Shown: positions 23,043-35,123 of the stretch, piece by piece | Position numbering within the stretch: the first letter of the stretch is position 1 | Layout of the letters: each line of letters opens with the position of its first letter | Notes under the pieces: generated by a model | Database searches by the model: none | What the model was told of the DNA's origin: nothing | The model's input: only the letters and a program-made list of their open reading frames with translations | Translations under genes and position numbers: made by a program | Assembly (NCBI RefSeq): GCF_008831285.2 | Contig: NC_045150.1 | Location: 15,809,362-15,873,361 of the forward strand | Direction of reading: 5' to 3' | Length of the DNA stretch: 64,000 nt | Origin: Nymphaea colorata | Taxonomy: Eukaryota; Streptophyta; Magnoliopsida; Nymphaeales; Nymphaeaceae

Positions 23043-23721
23043 TCAAAAATTAAGATTTTCCACAAAATCAACCGGCATTATGCATATAGTAAAACCAGTA
23101 CCGAAATGGGAATATATATATGTATATATACATAATAAATGTATAAAGAGAGAGAGAGAGAGAGAGACGTGTGTTTGAATTCTTGTGGTGGGGAGGTGTT
23201 GGATTGAGGTTGAGAGGTAAAGAGAAGCCTTCCACTTTTTATAGTATTTTCTTGAGTTGTAACAATATGCAGTTGAAAATGACCATGAGAGTGGCCTTTT
23301 CATTGAAGGATTTTTATACAAATCTATAGCATTTCTCATCTGACCATGAGAGTTTACGTAAGTTGAGCTTGCCAAGCTTAAACTCAACTCGTTTACTTAA
23401 CTTTAACCCGAACACGGCTCCTTTATTAGATGAGTTGAGCTTGATCCAAGTTTGACTAAGAAAGGTCAAGAGTGCACCAGAGTTGGCTCGACTCATTGAA
23501 CTTCCATAATTGTGGTTAGGAATTAAAGCTGGTTTTGACTCTTCATTTAATTGAACATCCCCGCTGTCACTGCAACCCCATTTCTCTGAAGAAGATACAT
23601 CCTGGTTTTGCCATGGGTTGTCCAAGAAATGCTGCAATACTTCATGCAGTGAACAAATAAGACCATCTAAACTGAATAGGGATGCCTCAAATAACAAACC
23701 TGACATGAATTTAGTGAGCAA
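23043..23721 (-). other. Unassigned minus-strand frames
   Basis: Two overlapping open frames, 135 and 114 codons. The first is Ser-rich (DVSSSEKWGCSDSGDVQLNEES) but has no recognisable domain. A (GA)n run at 23148-23167 and GAGCTTGAGC-like motifs suggest transposon-derived DNA. Weak coding evidence. Confidence 0.2.
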
Positions 23722-23984
23722 GTATGGTAAATGACTAAAATACCCTTAGTTAACAGTGAAAAAAAACTTTTTGTAAAAGGCAAAAATGAAAATGAAAAAA
23801 AGTAAAAAACTATAAATGACATTTCTTTTTAACAAATGACCAAAATGTCCTTCCATCCTTTACTAGGTAACATGTGTACGATGCACACAACTTTCTCTCT
23901 CGTGTAACAGTCACCTGGGCAGCGACTTTGGTATTTTTGTCTAACAAAGAGGTACCAAACGCTTTGGTGTTGGACCCATAAGGA

Positions 23985-24113
23985 TAGGGGCGGAGCTAGG
24001 AATTTTTCATGTGGCGGGCCAAATTAAAGTTTCAAAATTTTTTTATTAGGGATGAAATATCATTTTTCAAAATTTTTATATAGCATAAGTGAAATTTTTT
24101 AAAATTTACATGT

Positions 24114-24173
<60 letters not shown>

Positions 24174-24235
24174 GAGGTTGGGCCAGGGTCCTTGTGAGCC
24201 GTACCATGTTTCCGCCTTGCATAAGGATCTCCTAT
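23985..24235. mobile_element. GCGGAGCTAGG-type MITE-like element
   Basis: Begins GGGGCGGAGCTAGGAATTTT and ends near GTTTCCGCCTTGCA, with an AAATTTTTATATA-rich centre and a (TA)n(T)n run at 24114-24173. The centre is clearly related to 11960-12070 in the left arm and 38165-38270 in the right arm, so this is a dispersed family. Confidence 0.5.
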
Positions 24236-24703
24236 GCTAAGCTTGATTCAATTAACATGATAGCCATGAGAGCTTCATGGTTTTTATAAGCCCATCTGCA
24301 ATCTGCTCTTCAAATGATGTTCGTCTCGCAACAATAGTGCCTTGAGCAACTTTGTCCCTAACAAAATGAACATTCACTTCAATGCGCTGTCTTCGATTAT
24401 GAAAAAGTTGGAGTAGCCGCTAAATATTTTGCCTTCACAATGTCACACCATATGGATGGTGGATTTTTTTTGTTCTTATTACAAGTTCAACTAGAAATAT
24501 GTCTACCACGTTGCATATTCTGTTATGTGGGCCACTGCATGGCATTCGGCCCCGTCCGGATCGCCATACATATGAACTTCTTTGTTCTTTGGTGGTTTGA
24601 ACTTTGAAGATTAGACAATGAACAGTAGCTTTTAAGAATCTTATTATTCTCTCGACATCTCCCCATTGAGATTCTACAAGATCCTAATAAATTGGCTGAA
24701 CCT
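24236..24703. other. Non-genic stretch before the LTR fragment
   Basis: Short regions resemble broken copia-type polyprotein coding DNA on the minus strand, but I could not confirm a domain. Otherwise nothing is seen. Confidence 0.25.
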
Positions 24704-25480
24704 TGTAATTACCCCTAAATTTTAAAGTTTCATATATATCTAGCGTCTTCACAATTATTTTCAACAATTTTGGGTCTCAAATACTTCAATTTATTGCAGT
24801 TTTGAATTTAAATATAAACTTCCGACCCAAGCCCTACCTCAGTCTAGGCTGATAATTCATGTCAAATCTAGATCTACAACCAATCCAAAATCCAAAGTCA
24901 AGATCCAAGAACCAAACTTAGATCCAGATCTTGATCAGATCTTGATCCAAATCCCAATTTTAGATTAAAAAATAGATCCCTAGATCCCAATTTGGATCTA
25001 AAACTGAGCTCTAGAACTAAAACTAAGCCTTAAATCCAAACTCAAAGTTTTAGATCCAAAGTAGAACTTTAGATCTAGACCATAATCCAAATCCAAGTAC
25101 CAGATCCAAAATCCTGCCCTAGATCCAAAACGAAGGTTAAAAACTCATATAAACTTGAGAATCAAAGTCAGGCCCAAATAGGAAAATAGATTCAGAAAAT
25201 CGCCCAGAGATCTAGATTAGATAAAAAACAAAAAATCTGGATAAAAAAAAAAAATCAAACTCAAATGTTTGAAATCGTGCTGAAGAATCAATTCCCAACA
25301 TCATTCACAAGCTTGCCCTCACTTTTTAATTCTACTCAGCTTCGTAAAATCCAAATCTGGACGTACAATCCATATTTCAAGCTTAAGCACCTACCCAATC
25401 CATGATCCAACCTTTGACATGGGTCTTGGACCCTCCCATTTAAGGAATTAGATCGGGATCGAAAACGTACCTGGAATCAT
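24704..25480 (+). mobile_element. LTR fragment related to the Tat-type LTR
   Basis: Starts TGTAATTACCCCTAAATTTT, nearly the same as the LTR start at 54553, and is followed by 0.4 kb of degenerate AGATCCAAA/TAGATCCAAA repeats resembling 54600-54770. No polypurine tract precedes it and no pol is adjacent, so a solo or truncated LTR is likely. The right end is not fixed; target duplications are not clear. Confidence 0.55.
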
Positions 25481-27035
25481 AAAAAATGGAGTCAGACCCG
25501 TTTTATAGAAGGAATATTATACCTCTTAAATGTATTACATATTTTTTGTTGTTAAACTTTTATTTTTTTAGGGTGGGACCTACCTGGGGATGGCAGAGGG
25601 GCAAAGGCCACCCTTAATTTGCCTCCTTATGCAATGTTTTGGCAGCGCTTGGTGCGCTGCCTAGAGCACTTGTTGTGCTACTAAGTGCTCTGGCCTAGGG
25701 TGCATGGTGCTATCAAGTGCTAAGGTTGAGAGTGCACGGCAGCACCAAGCGCCACGCACAGTCATGTGCACCCAGAACAGGGCCTACTACATTGACAATC
25801 TCCTTTTTTGGTAAAAATTGGCCCCAAGAAAGCGGTTTTGCTCCTCCTGGGTGAGCTTTATCCCTTCCAACCCCCTCCAAACGATGTTTCCAGAGCTAAG
25901 GGCAAATCTCCATATGTCAAAACCTATAAAGCAAAATAAAAATAAAATAAATTCAAAAATTTAAAATTCATAAGAAATCTTGACAAATTAAAAAACTTTC
26001 AAATGCTGAATTTTATCTTTTTTTTTTTTGATAAATACCCCCACATCTTCATCATTGGGAATGAGCTAGCATTTGGGGAACTCCTTGAGCCCTCTAACTA
26101 AGAGCTTTGAAGTCCTTTTTATCTCTCTTCCTTCATCTATTCTTCTCTCCCACTTTCAACATTTTTTCATCTTCAAACTTGGGATTCTCCTTTTCCAACC
26201 TTCATCTTCAATGAGTAGAAAGGGGAGCACGTGGAAAAGTCGAAATTTTGACCTTTTTCCTACATTCTTAAGTTTTCCAAACGTCACATTATTAGCAATT
26301 GTTGAAAAAATTGGTGTTTTGAAAGTTTAGTAAGTAAAAAGTTCGATAATTAATATTTTTTTCTGTTATAAATATGACTGAGTTTCCAAATTGATGGGCT
26401 TCCTTGAAACTTATGGTGGCCCATCAATTCAGAGTTTATATTTAGTGTCTTAGCTCTTCTTATTACTTTCGAACAAGTCCCTATTTTACTTGCAGCAGTG
26501 AAGTCTTTTTGCTTTAGTGAAACAAAACGTGATCAGATTGGAGCTTCCTATCGTCAAATTTCAAGGTCATGTACATTTCGCATCGTCCAGACTTTGCATA
26601 TGACATCTAACAATAAGAGGTGGCATGAATAAATATGACATTCTTAATGACTTCTGTCAAATTTTGGCTCCTTCCTTCGACTGTTTAAATTTACATGCTT
26701 TGAGCAATGTTGGTTAGTTGATTACTAAGCCAAATAAGAAGTGAAATAGGATTTATCAAAGAGAAATAGCATTTCTACTGTTAACAGCCTCTGCCAGGAG
26801 TTCGTTTAAAATTTATAATCTACTATTTTTAAATACAAAATCTGCCCTATACACACAGACACACACACACAATGACATACACACATACATATATGATAAG
26901 AGTTTTTAATTTTGATTATCTACCAAAGTTTCTCATTAGCTATCTCCATTGTATGACACTTGCAGGCCAGTAGGGAATGATTTGAGGGGTTTGTATCTTT
27001 TGTTATTTATTGTCTTTCTGGAGTCCTGGGATTGG
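25481..27035. other. Non-genic stretch with a GC-rich block
   Basis: 25560-25800 is GC-rich with repeated AGTGCT/AGCACT and GGTGC/GCACC motifs in both orientations, probably the end of an unclassified element. The rest is AT-rich, including an 85-codon frame at 26073-26330 without features and a short (CA)n near 26850-26870. Confidence 0.4.
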
Positions 27036-27039
27036 TGTT

Positions 27040-27470
27040 GGGAATAGGGATGTTAATGTCTCAGATTCAAATAGGATACATCTTGAACTATATCTGCTTT
27101 TTTGGATATTCACTTATCCATATTCAAATTCTGATTTGAATACAAACAATGGATCTAAAATCCAATATCACAATCTGAATTCGAATTTTGAATCAATTCT
27201 GGCTGATTTTCAAAACGTAAGAGCATTTGAGTATAAGATTTTTATTTAGAACTAAATCCAATCCATAACTGAATCTGAATCCGAATCCAGTTGGATATAT
27301 ATGTACATCCAAATCTGAATCAGGATCCAATCAGATGTCATTTCTTAATCCCCAATCCGCTCCAATTGCTTAATTGGATGTTAAATTTTTTTCCATATCC
27401 GATATTTTTTGAACTGGTTTGGTTGGATATCCAATTAAATCAGATACATTGACAAATGACAACCCTAATT
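27040..27470. repeat. AATCCGAATC-rich dispersed repeat
   Basis: Built of CCAAATCTGAATC/GATTCAAAT-type motifs, with TAGGGATGTT at one end and AACCCTA at the other. Related blocks lie at 5780-6060, 12785-13300, 13990-14390, 35940-36330, 37010-37490 and 44160-44460. The TAGGG...CCCTA ends suggest a hAT-like MITE family; no target duplication is clear. Confidence 0.45.
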
Positions 27471-28436
27471 TGGTCGGAATTGTCTCTATATGACCTTTCA
27501 GCTATGATTGACCATATCCATTCAATGACAAATTCTAAAGTTCTCTTTGGCGAACTTTCATAGGTTATTTTTTCATTTTAATTCTCCATGTTTTCTAACT
27601 TGATTTTGTTTAGCACTCAAAATAATCTTATTAGATCATTTTCTTGGAACTATAATGGCTTGAGCAGCCTTTACTCGGCCAAAGATATGAGAGATGGTGA
27701 TATGGCCACTACAAGAATACCCGTTACCTCTGACGGGGCTTTTTGTCACCACCAACAGGGCTGGGTGAAGCTACGTACATTGTAACTTGCCTCTGCATAC
27801 GCCAATAATAACAGTATGTAACTGTTTCATATAACTGTCCCAAATATTAGGCAGAAGTTATGTAATATTATGTTACAAAATTCCATGAATCTGTCCTAAA
27901 TATTATGGCATATAAGTATAACAATAATATCCAATTGTGATTACCAGACAACCCCTAGTTCATGCTTTCACCTGGATAAAATGTTTAAGATGCTTATGTC
28001 AACACATTTAAATGATATTTTGATTCTGTTTTTTTTTTTTGGAGCTAGATGCTGGTTGGTTGTTGGCTTGCATCAGCTACTTATCTTCCACAGGTATATA
28101 TGATTGTAATATTTTTACAATCTCATGTGAAATAATTGCTTATTTGTGTGCTTTCACTTGTGTAAGTAATGTTGATCTTATTTTTCTTGTGAATTAAATA
28201 TTTGAGAACTGGTTATGCTATAAGTCGCCTAAGAAATTATTGTCAAATAATATGCTTTTTTGCTCCTTCAGTCTTACGTAGAAATTAATCTCTCTTTTTG
28301 TGCAGTTTAACTGCTAACCTGTATCTGTGTGTTTTGGCTTGTTTCTTTTTGTGTGCTTTTGAGGGTTGAGTCAATTCTTGGCAAACATCACTGTGAATAT
28401 CAGCATTAATCTGCTGATCTTTCTCCATTGCACAGA
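27471..28436. other. Non-genic stretch with a CACTACAAGAATA motif
   Basis: CACTACAAGAATA at 27707 resembles a CACTA terminus, but no partner is seen. The region 27820-27955 resembles degraded MITE DNA. No coding frame recognised. Confidence 0.35.
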
Positions 28437-28649
28437 TTGATTTTGCTTAACAAATGCAAGGAACCTAATCCCCAGCAAGCTGTTCATGCAACAATTCTGC
28501 TTTTGACTACCATGGTCAGTGGTTGTCTGGAGTCCTCCCAAGTTCCAACTCCTCCAGGAGTATCGGTGATGACTGTTCATGATGTTCTTAATGAGAAGGT
28601 TGCAGAATATTACTTCAGCTTCTCCAAGAGTACACCTAAAATTGCGTAA
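28437..28649 (+). other. Exon-like open frame, unassigned
   Basis: After a good acceptor (TTCTCCATTGCACAG) comes a 70-codon frame with KEPNPQQAVHATILL, SSQVPTPPGVSVMTVHD and VLNEKVAEYY, amphipathic and compositionally protein-like. It ends at a stop in KSTPKIA. No family is recognised and no partner exon is identified; it may be part of a pseudogene. Confidence 0.3.
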
Positions 28650-30068
28650 CGTATCAGCATGCTGGGGCTTGTGGACATTGAGAAATGGTTCCATATTTGG
28701 GTGGTGGCCTTTTGGTTTTGCTATAAGAGTTTTTCTTAGCAGATTCAAAAGCAGCACAACGATGCCCAAGAGATGGGATGGCGTCATTGGTCTCAGGGGT
28801 TTATTCTGTTATGAAACAAAGAAAGTTTTTCTGAGAAGACATTGGGAAAAGAAATGAGCCGGGAGCAAAAGTATTTAAACAACCCTACTTATTTTAGAAA
28901 AATTAAAAAGAATTTGTTTATTTTTGTCATTATTCAAAAGTGGAAGCCTTTTGTGACGGCAGATGGCTGGCAACGCTATCCCTTTCTTTTTTTCTTTTTT
29001 TGTTACATTAAAAAAGTTCTTCAAAAAGGTCATTTTATTCATTTTTGCTATTATTTTAATAAATTTGTTGAGAATGTGGTTGTTTGAGATTTGTTTACCT
29101 CCAAAAGTGTTTAAAAAGTTGGGCAGCTGTTTGATGCAGGCACATTCTTTGGGTGCCTGTTTCTTTCTTTTTTTTTTTTTTGTTAATTCTGGAATTGTTA
29201 GGCATGAAAACATAGGCAAGCATAAATGTGCTTTTAGTGGGTAATGATTTTATATATCATTTAGTTTATCATAGAAGAACTGTGTGCATTTTTGTGAGAT
29301 GTGAGATGCTTCCTGGTGTTACTAGGAATTCTCCATTCTGGAGACCAGACTCGATCAAGTTGGATTTTGACCCAAATCCCTTTGTTGAACTTACCCACGT
29401 CATGAGCTCTTAGTATCAGGTTCTTTGCATGTGTTTGGTTTTGCAAATCCACTTTGATTAGGCATGTCAATGTATTGACTAAGCGCACCTACCACATGAT
29501 CACCTGATTTTGGATCCAGAAATTTGGAGCAGACAGATTTAGATTGGTCATGCGATTTCATAACTGAATAAGAATGCGGGTCCAATATTCAAGTGGGATA
29601 GAAGAAGGATCCCAATTGATACATATACATATGAATGTCGGATCTGAAATGGTTTTCAAATTAGGATAGGAGATACAGACCCAACCGGTTTGTTTTCGTA
29701 ACAGCTAGTGGAAGAACATTTGCTGTTTTACTTGCAAATTGCCTGAGAAGAGCTGGAGTTCAAATTTGTTGTGGGAAAGTTTCGTAAGACGAGAGCTCCA
29801 CATAAAAATGTTCCGAACAATTTGAGGTGCTAGTTTTCAAAGAGAGCTAGAAATTGTTCCAATCACATGGTAATCTGGGGCTTGTGGCTTTGAGAAATGG
29901 AATAATTACTTGTTTTAATCACTTAAACGGGATGGTGACAGGCTCAGCTCCAAGCTGTGGGACTTGTCCGAATCATAGTCATAAACATTGTGTTGGGAAA
30001 CGCAATAAGTCAGAAGCAAAAGCAGACCCCTTGTTTTCCAAATAAATGTAAGGATTGGTTTATGTTTG
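28650..30068. other. Non-genic stretch before the kinase pseudogene
   Basis: T-rich DNA with several short open frames on both strands and no recognisable domain. A segment near 29870-30060 resembles 28660-28950 in wording (GGGGCTTGTGG, GAAATGG, GGAAGCCTT), suggesting an old local duplication of a few hundred bases. Confidence 0.4.
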
Positions 30069-33000
30069 TCATTCTTCCAAAGGGGAAGCCTTCCGTCGTA
30101 TCGTTTTAAGCCTAGCGACCACCTCCTTCATGTCCATTCTCTCAGTTGGTGCTTTCTTTGGACATGACAACCCCGTCTCCATGATCATGACAAGCAGCTC
30201 ATTTAGAATGGTTTCGCTGTTGTTTTGCTTCAGAAGATGATCATCGATGACATCAGAAATTGCAAGCGAAAACGCTTCAGCCACCCACTGCCTCAAAGTA
30301 AACTCCCCATTAAAACGTTCATCGGTAGGCTTTGGTCGACACCTTTCCAACGGCCCTGAATTCTAATTCATCCACTCAACAAGGTCAGAGGGTAATGCAC
30401 ATGGTCATTAATGAGATGGTTTCAAAAATAAAGAAAGCAGTGCAAAAAAATTAGGACTAATTATTTTATTTTGATTTATGCTGTACATGAAACTCTATTT
30501 TTTGTTTCCATGCATTTATAAGGAGGAAGTGAAATTTTACTAAAGAAAGAAACATACTCAAAAGGGAAACTTGCTGGCATTAGTGTATGTGTGAATTAGG
30601 TTTAATGTTCACCATCTTATTTGGATTCAAACTCATATTCAAATGCAAAATTGCATAGTCATCATCCCCATTAATTTCACTTATTAATCTGATTTTTCTC
30701 TTTTTCATAATAAAATCCAAGTAATCAGTTGCCAACGGGTTGGTAATCTAAAATTAAAGCTTGATATTTGGAAATTATGGATGTTGATAGAACTTCCTCT
30801 CCATGGTAAGCAGGACCAAGTTGTCTAAGAAGCAGTTCAAGCATAGAAATTATGATAGGACAAAGAGTTGGTACCTGGCGCAATGTATCCGGTGGTTCCA
30901 AGGGTGCATGTAAGAGTTAAAGATTTGTAACCAACCAGCATCTTTGCAATGCCAAAGCCACCAACATGTGCTGTCATGTTCTCATCTAGAAGCACATTAC
31001 TTGGCTTTAGGTCACAATGAACTATAGTCTCCCAGCAACCATGGCGAGGATATTCTAGAGCACAAGCAACATCAATCATGATATCCATCTTTGGAAGAGA
31101 TTCAAGTGATGGCCACGTGAATGCAGACAGACTTCTAGGCTCCCAAGGAGCATGTATTGGAGAACTAAAGCCTTGAAATCTGCACTTTAACAAGATGTGA
31201 TGACTCTAAAAAGGTTTCAGTGTCTAATTTGGCACATCACATTGCATTCAATGTCAAAACTTTTTGATGCGCCATCAAATAATAAGTTTAGGACCTTAAC
31301 AGCCACCGTTGTTCCATCTATTAAAATTCCTTCATACACTGAACCAAAGCCTTCACTTCCTTGTTTGTCACCTGAGATAACATTCTGTATGTGATCACTG
31401 GGAGGGTTATTCCATGAAATCTTTCAACCTCCTCCTGATCATGTTTCTCCAACCCCCTCTTTCTATATTTTGCGACAACAATGAGTTCCCAAACAATGAG
31501 TACAAGTGCGAAACCCCCACTTGCTAAAAAAAATCAACTCTAAGCATGTTGACATTATTGTGCTTCTTCGCTCCATCTGAACATACTGGGACATGTAATT
31601 TGGGAGCTCCACATAGTGCATAGTTCCTTAGGAACGACTTGGGAGAAAGGTTTGCAAACTTTCCACCACATGGAACCTCTCTTTCGAAATGATTGAAGGA
31701 CAAGTCAACGACCTGGATGTGTTGAAGTTTCTCCAATGATTTTGGTATCTCATCGGAAAGCTTGTTATGGGAAACGTCAATAGTGTCAAGGTTTAGCATG
31801 TGATCAAGTTGTTCGGAAATGTGACCATCAAATGTGTTCCGAGAGAGATTCAAATACTCTAGCATTTGGAGCTTGGATAATGATGTAGGCAACTCTCCAC
31901 GCAGCTTGTTTGCACAGATATCCATGTTGATCATCATGGAAAAATTCCAAGACCCAAAGGCAGGTGATCAGTGCAGGAGTTGTCCTGCAAGTATAGCTCC
32001 CACAAGTCCTTCAACTCACAAAGACCAGGCGGTAGTGTTGATGACAAATTGTTTGAGCTTAGATCCAGGCCTTGCAAACTAGTGTGATTGTTTATAGAGC
32101 TTGAAATTGACCAATTAGCATGTTGTGTTCAATATAAAAAACATACATGCGGACCAACTGGTAGATTGACAGTGGGATTGGGCCTTCTAATAAATTGTTA
32201 TTAAGAGCCAACAGCTATAAGCTATGCATCTGTCCAATATTTGGTGGAATGAGCCCCTTTTTTTTGTTGGAACTCAAATATAAGGAACTTAACTTCGTCA
32301 AGTTGCTAAGGCCAATGGGATAGTACCTTCAATTACATTAGAGTAAAGATAAAGTCTCCACAAGGTGGTTGTCAGGTTTCCAACAAAGGCAGGAAGAATG
32401 CCATTCACAAGGCTTTGCGATAGAATAACTTCCTCTAGCAGTCGACAGTTGGTGAAGGATGTGAAAATGGAGAGCTCACTGTTGCATTGTGTTTGAGGTA
32501 AAAGTGCTTGTGTTGTGTCAGCTACCTAATTCTAATGGTATTGGACCACTCAATTGTTGCGTCCTGCACTGATAGTTTGGAGACTAGTAGCATTGTAAAA
32601 AGAAGGTGGGAAAGGGCCATCAAAATTGTTGTCACTCATTGCGAGAAATTGGACATTGGGCAGGAAGCGGCCAACATCTTTAGGGAGATGCCCTGTTAGT
32701 TCATTGGTCATGAAACTCAAAATCTGAAGAGTGGATATGTTAAACAAGCTCTCAGGCAGTGTACCAGTGAGATTGTTCATTTCCACACTAAACAATGTTA
32801 CGTGGGTTAAGCTTCCCAACTCGGAAGGAATGTTTCTGTGCATATGATTTTGACCAATATTAAGGAACTCCAGTTTTGAGAGGTTGACAAAAGTGATTGG
32901 AATGGTGCCCGTGAGCCTGTTACCATAAAGGTTTATGCACTTGAGTTCCAGCAAACTGCCTAGCAACTCTGGAATGCTTCGATAGCATTCGTTTTTTTCA

Positions 33001-33474
33001 GCAAAAAGCACTTGGTGATGATGACAATGGCTCAGTGTTTGTGGAATTAACCATTGAAAATGGTTTAACCCTATGGAAAGTATTTCCAACCAAGGGAGGC
33101 GGCTAAAATCAATGGAAACTGTCATTTGAAATACCAAGAACCTCTAAGATGGAGAGGTTGCTGATGTATGGGGAGAGAGTACCTTCAAGTGCCTTTTCAG
33201 AGAGATTGAGAGCAACTACCCTTTGTGAACCACGACTGCATGAAACTCCATTCCAATCGCAGAATGAGATGTTGGAATTCCAATTTGATAACACATTATA
33301 AGGGTCTTTAGTAACACGGAATTTGAAAGACATTAATGCCAATTGATCAGTCATGTTGCTCAGAGAAACAAGGGCTGAGGGCACCTCCCTTTGGCCGAGA
33401 ACCACAATGAAGGTGAAGGAGGAGAAACACAAAAGAAAGATGAGCGGCTGAGGTGACCAACCAGTGGCCACCAT
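30069..33474 (-). pseudogene. LRR receptor-like kinase (LRR-XII type) pseudogene
   Basis: Read on the minus strand: signal peptide and LRR N-terminal domain (DQLALMSF, CDWNGVSC) at 33474-33112; leucine-rich repeats with GxIP spacing at 33137-31600; the C-terminal cap (CGAPKLHVPVC) near 31600; a TM-like stretch near 31510; kinase P-loop and VAVKVL near 31330; catalytic loop HCDLKPSNVLLD at 31019-30990; activation segment to a donor at 30873. A 511-bp intron (30873-30363) and the second exon (PTDERFNG to PLEE, stop 30069-30071) match the two-exon plan of the EFR/Xa21-type family. HCD marks a non-RD kinase, a class linked to innate immunity. Damage: frame breaks near 33112, stops at 32550 and 31524, a break after the N-lobe, GFG in place of DFG (30951-30959), and a frame-shifting deletion in exon 2 that removes the DVYSFG region. 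Clearly non-functional. Confidence 0.93.
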
Positions 33475-33825
33475 AACTATGCAATTTTCAATGCAGAAGA
33501 TGCATGAACAAGAGTCAAGGTCATCAATTTATGTGTAGATTCTCTTCTAGAAATTTTTGTCATTTTATTTTTTAAGTTGTACAAGTCTCAGATCTATTAC
33601 TTTGGAACACATTACTTCACATTTCCAAATCAAGCGGCACCACTGATGGTTTCATTAATGAGAATTTTTCTTCTCAGCCCTTAATTTTTATTTCCCATTA
33701 GTACATCTCAACCTTATTCAGTCACAAATCAAAGTTGCAGATATGGTTTCCACTTTTTAAATGGCGATGTTTTTCTATCATATGATACGGTGAGTGTGAA
33801 AAAAAAAGAAAAAATTTGGTAAATT
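33475..33825. other. Region upstream of the kinase pseudogene up to the gap
   Basis: Would hold the former promoter. AT-rich, no clear TATA position, ends at the N gap. Confidence 0.4.
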
Positions 33826-33925
33826 NNNNNNNNNNNNNNNNNNNNNNNNNNNNNNNNNNNNNNNNNNNNNNNNNNNNNNNNNNNNNNNNNNNNNNNNNNN
33901 NNNNNNNNNNNNNNNNNNNNNNNNN
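33826..33925. other. Assembly gap, 100 N
   Basis: Exactly 100 unknown bases, the usual placeholder for a gap of unknown size. It abuts the inner end of the right arm, so the join between the spacer and the right arm is not supported by sequence. Open frames running through it are meaningless. Confidence 0.99.
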
Positions 33926-34076
33926 GCCACATACTTCATATTCATGCACGAAATATCTAACAAATTCAGTAGGTATGAATAACCTCATGAAGCAACGAAC
34001 AGCAAGGCTTAAGCGACGCAATGGGAAAAAAAATGCACAAAACACAAATAGATCTGTCGCTATCCAACATAAATTG

Positions 34077-35123
34077 TCAAGTGGAGGAACTCTCTCTCTT
34101 TAACCATTCCTTAATGTTTGCCCCATGCATAAATCCACCGGCATTCTTGAGGCTGGATGAGAAGAACTCTACAAGTGAGAAAACGACATTGCTTCCGATC
34201 TCGTGGTCTAGGATAAGATCGCGTTCGAGTGGGCAGGGGAGACGCCTCTGTTTGCTCTCTGCTTCATCGATAGATGAGAGAATCAAGTGGAGGAAAAGAG
34301 TCCTGGCTCTCTTGTACTCCTTCCCATCGACAAGAACCTCGTCATGTTGGAAGGCTGCAGAACGAGAGAAGCATGGAAAGGCGATCATAGATTGCCGGTC
34401 CCTCTCTCTCTCCCTTGAAAATGTTTGCCTCCTCTTATTATCTTGTAAAAGTATTCTGCTAAAGGAGGAACAACTTTTACCATTTTGTCCACCACTGACC
34501 TTTCCATGGGAATGATCGTGGCAGAAGCTATCTTTTATTGTAGTCGACCCACGAGCAAGACGAACGAAGTAAAAGAGAACCAACGATGTGCATTACGCTG
34601 CTGGTATATCTCCCATGAAATATATCGAGAAACACCAAGAAAGGAATCTAACTCAGGATCCCTCAATTCTCCCACGAGATTATGAATAACATAACAAAAT
34701 ATCTACAAAGAACGCAACATTGCCACATGGATAAGAGAGCAAGAGATGACTGACCTTGTCTCCTGCAAATCCCTAAGATTGAAGCCCACCAAAATGGTGA
34801 ACAAAGTAAAAGAAGCAAGGATGGCGTTGAAGCCCTGCTGGTATCTCCAAGAGAAAGAGACCCGGCGCACATTTGATCAAATTGGTCAATGGCCTCCATT
34901 TGGCTTCCAACGGCTCTATAGTCGTGCCATTCGCAGAACTTACCGCCTCCACGACTCCACATGCTTTGGTGGTTCAAATTTAACGATGTCTCCATTCATC
35001 GACATGTTAAATGAAACCCACAACGGCCGGGAAATTGCAAACATTCTCGTGGACCTCTTCTTTTACTGTTTTGATCCGGAGATAAAGTGGCCAAGCTCGG
35101 GTTGCATGTTAAATAAATATTAG
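34077..35123. other. Block of unassigned open frames, right arm
   Basis: Counterpart of 15188-16236, with frames at 34077-34583 (168 aa, minus), 34021-34515 (164 aa, plus), 34663-34995 (110 aa, minus) and 34746-35123 (125 aa, plus). No stop separates the two arms in any of these frames, but overlap on both strands and the substitution pattern do not identify a coding strand. Confidence 0.45.

Noticed and set aside
27707-27730. CACTACAAGAATA as a second CACTA element end
   Set aside because: A single short match with no opposite terminus or subterminal repeats; mentioned only as part of a non-genic stretch.
33722-34103. Open frames passing through the run of N
   Set aside because: They exist only because N codons are not stops.
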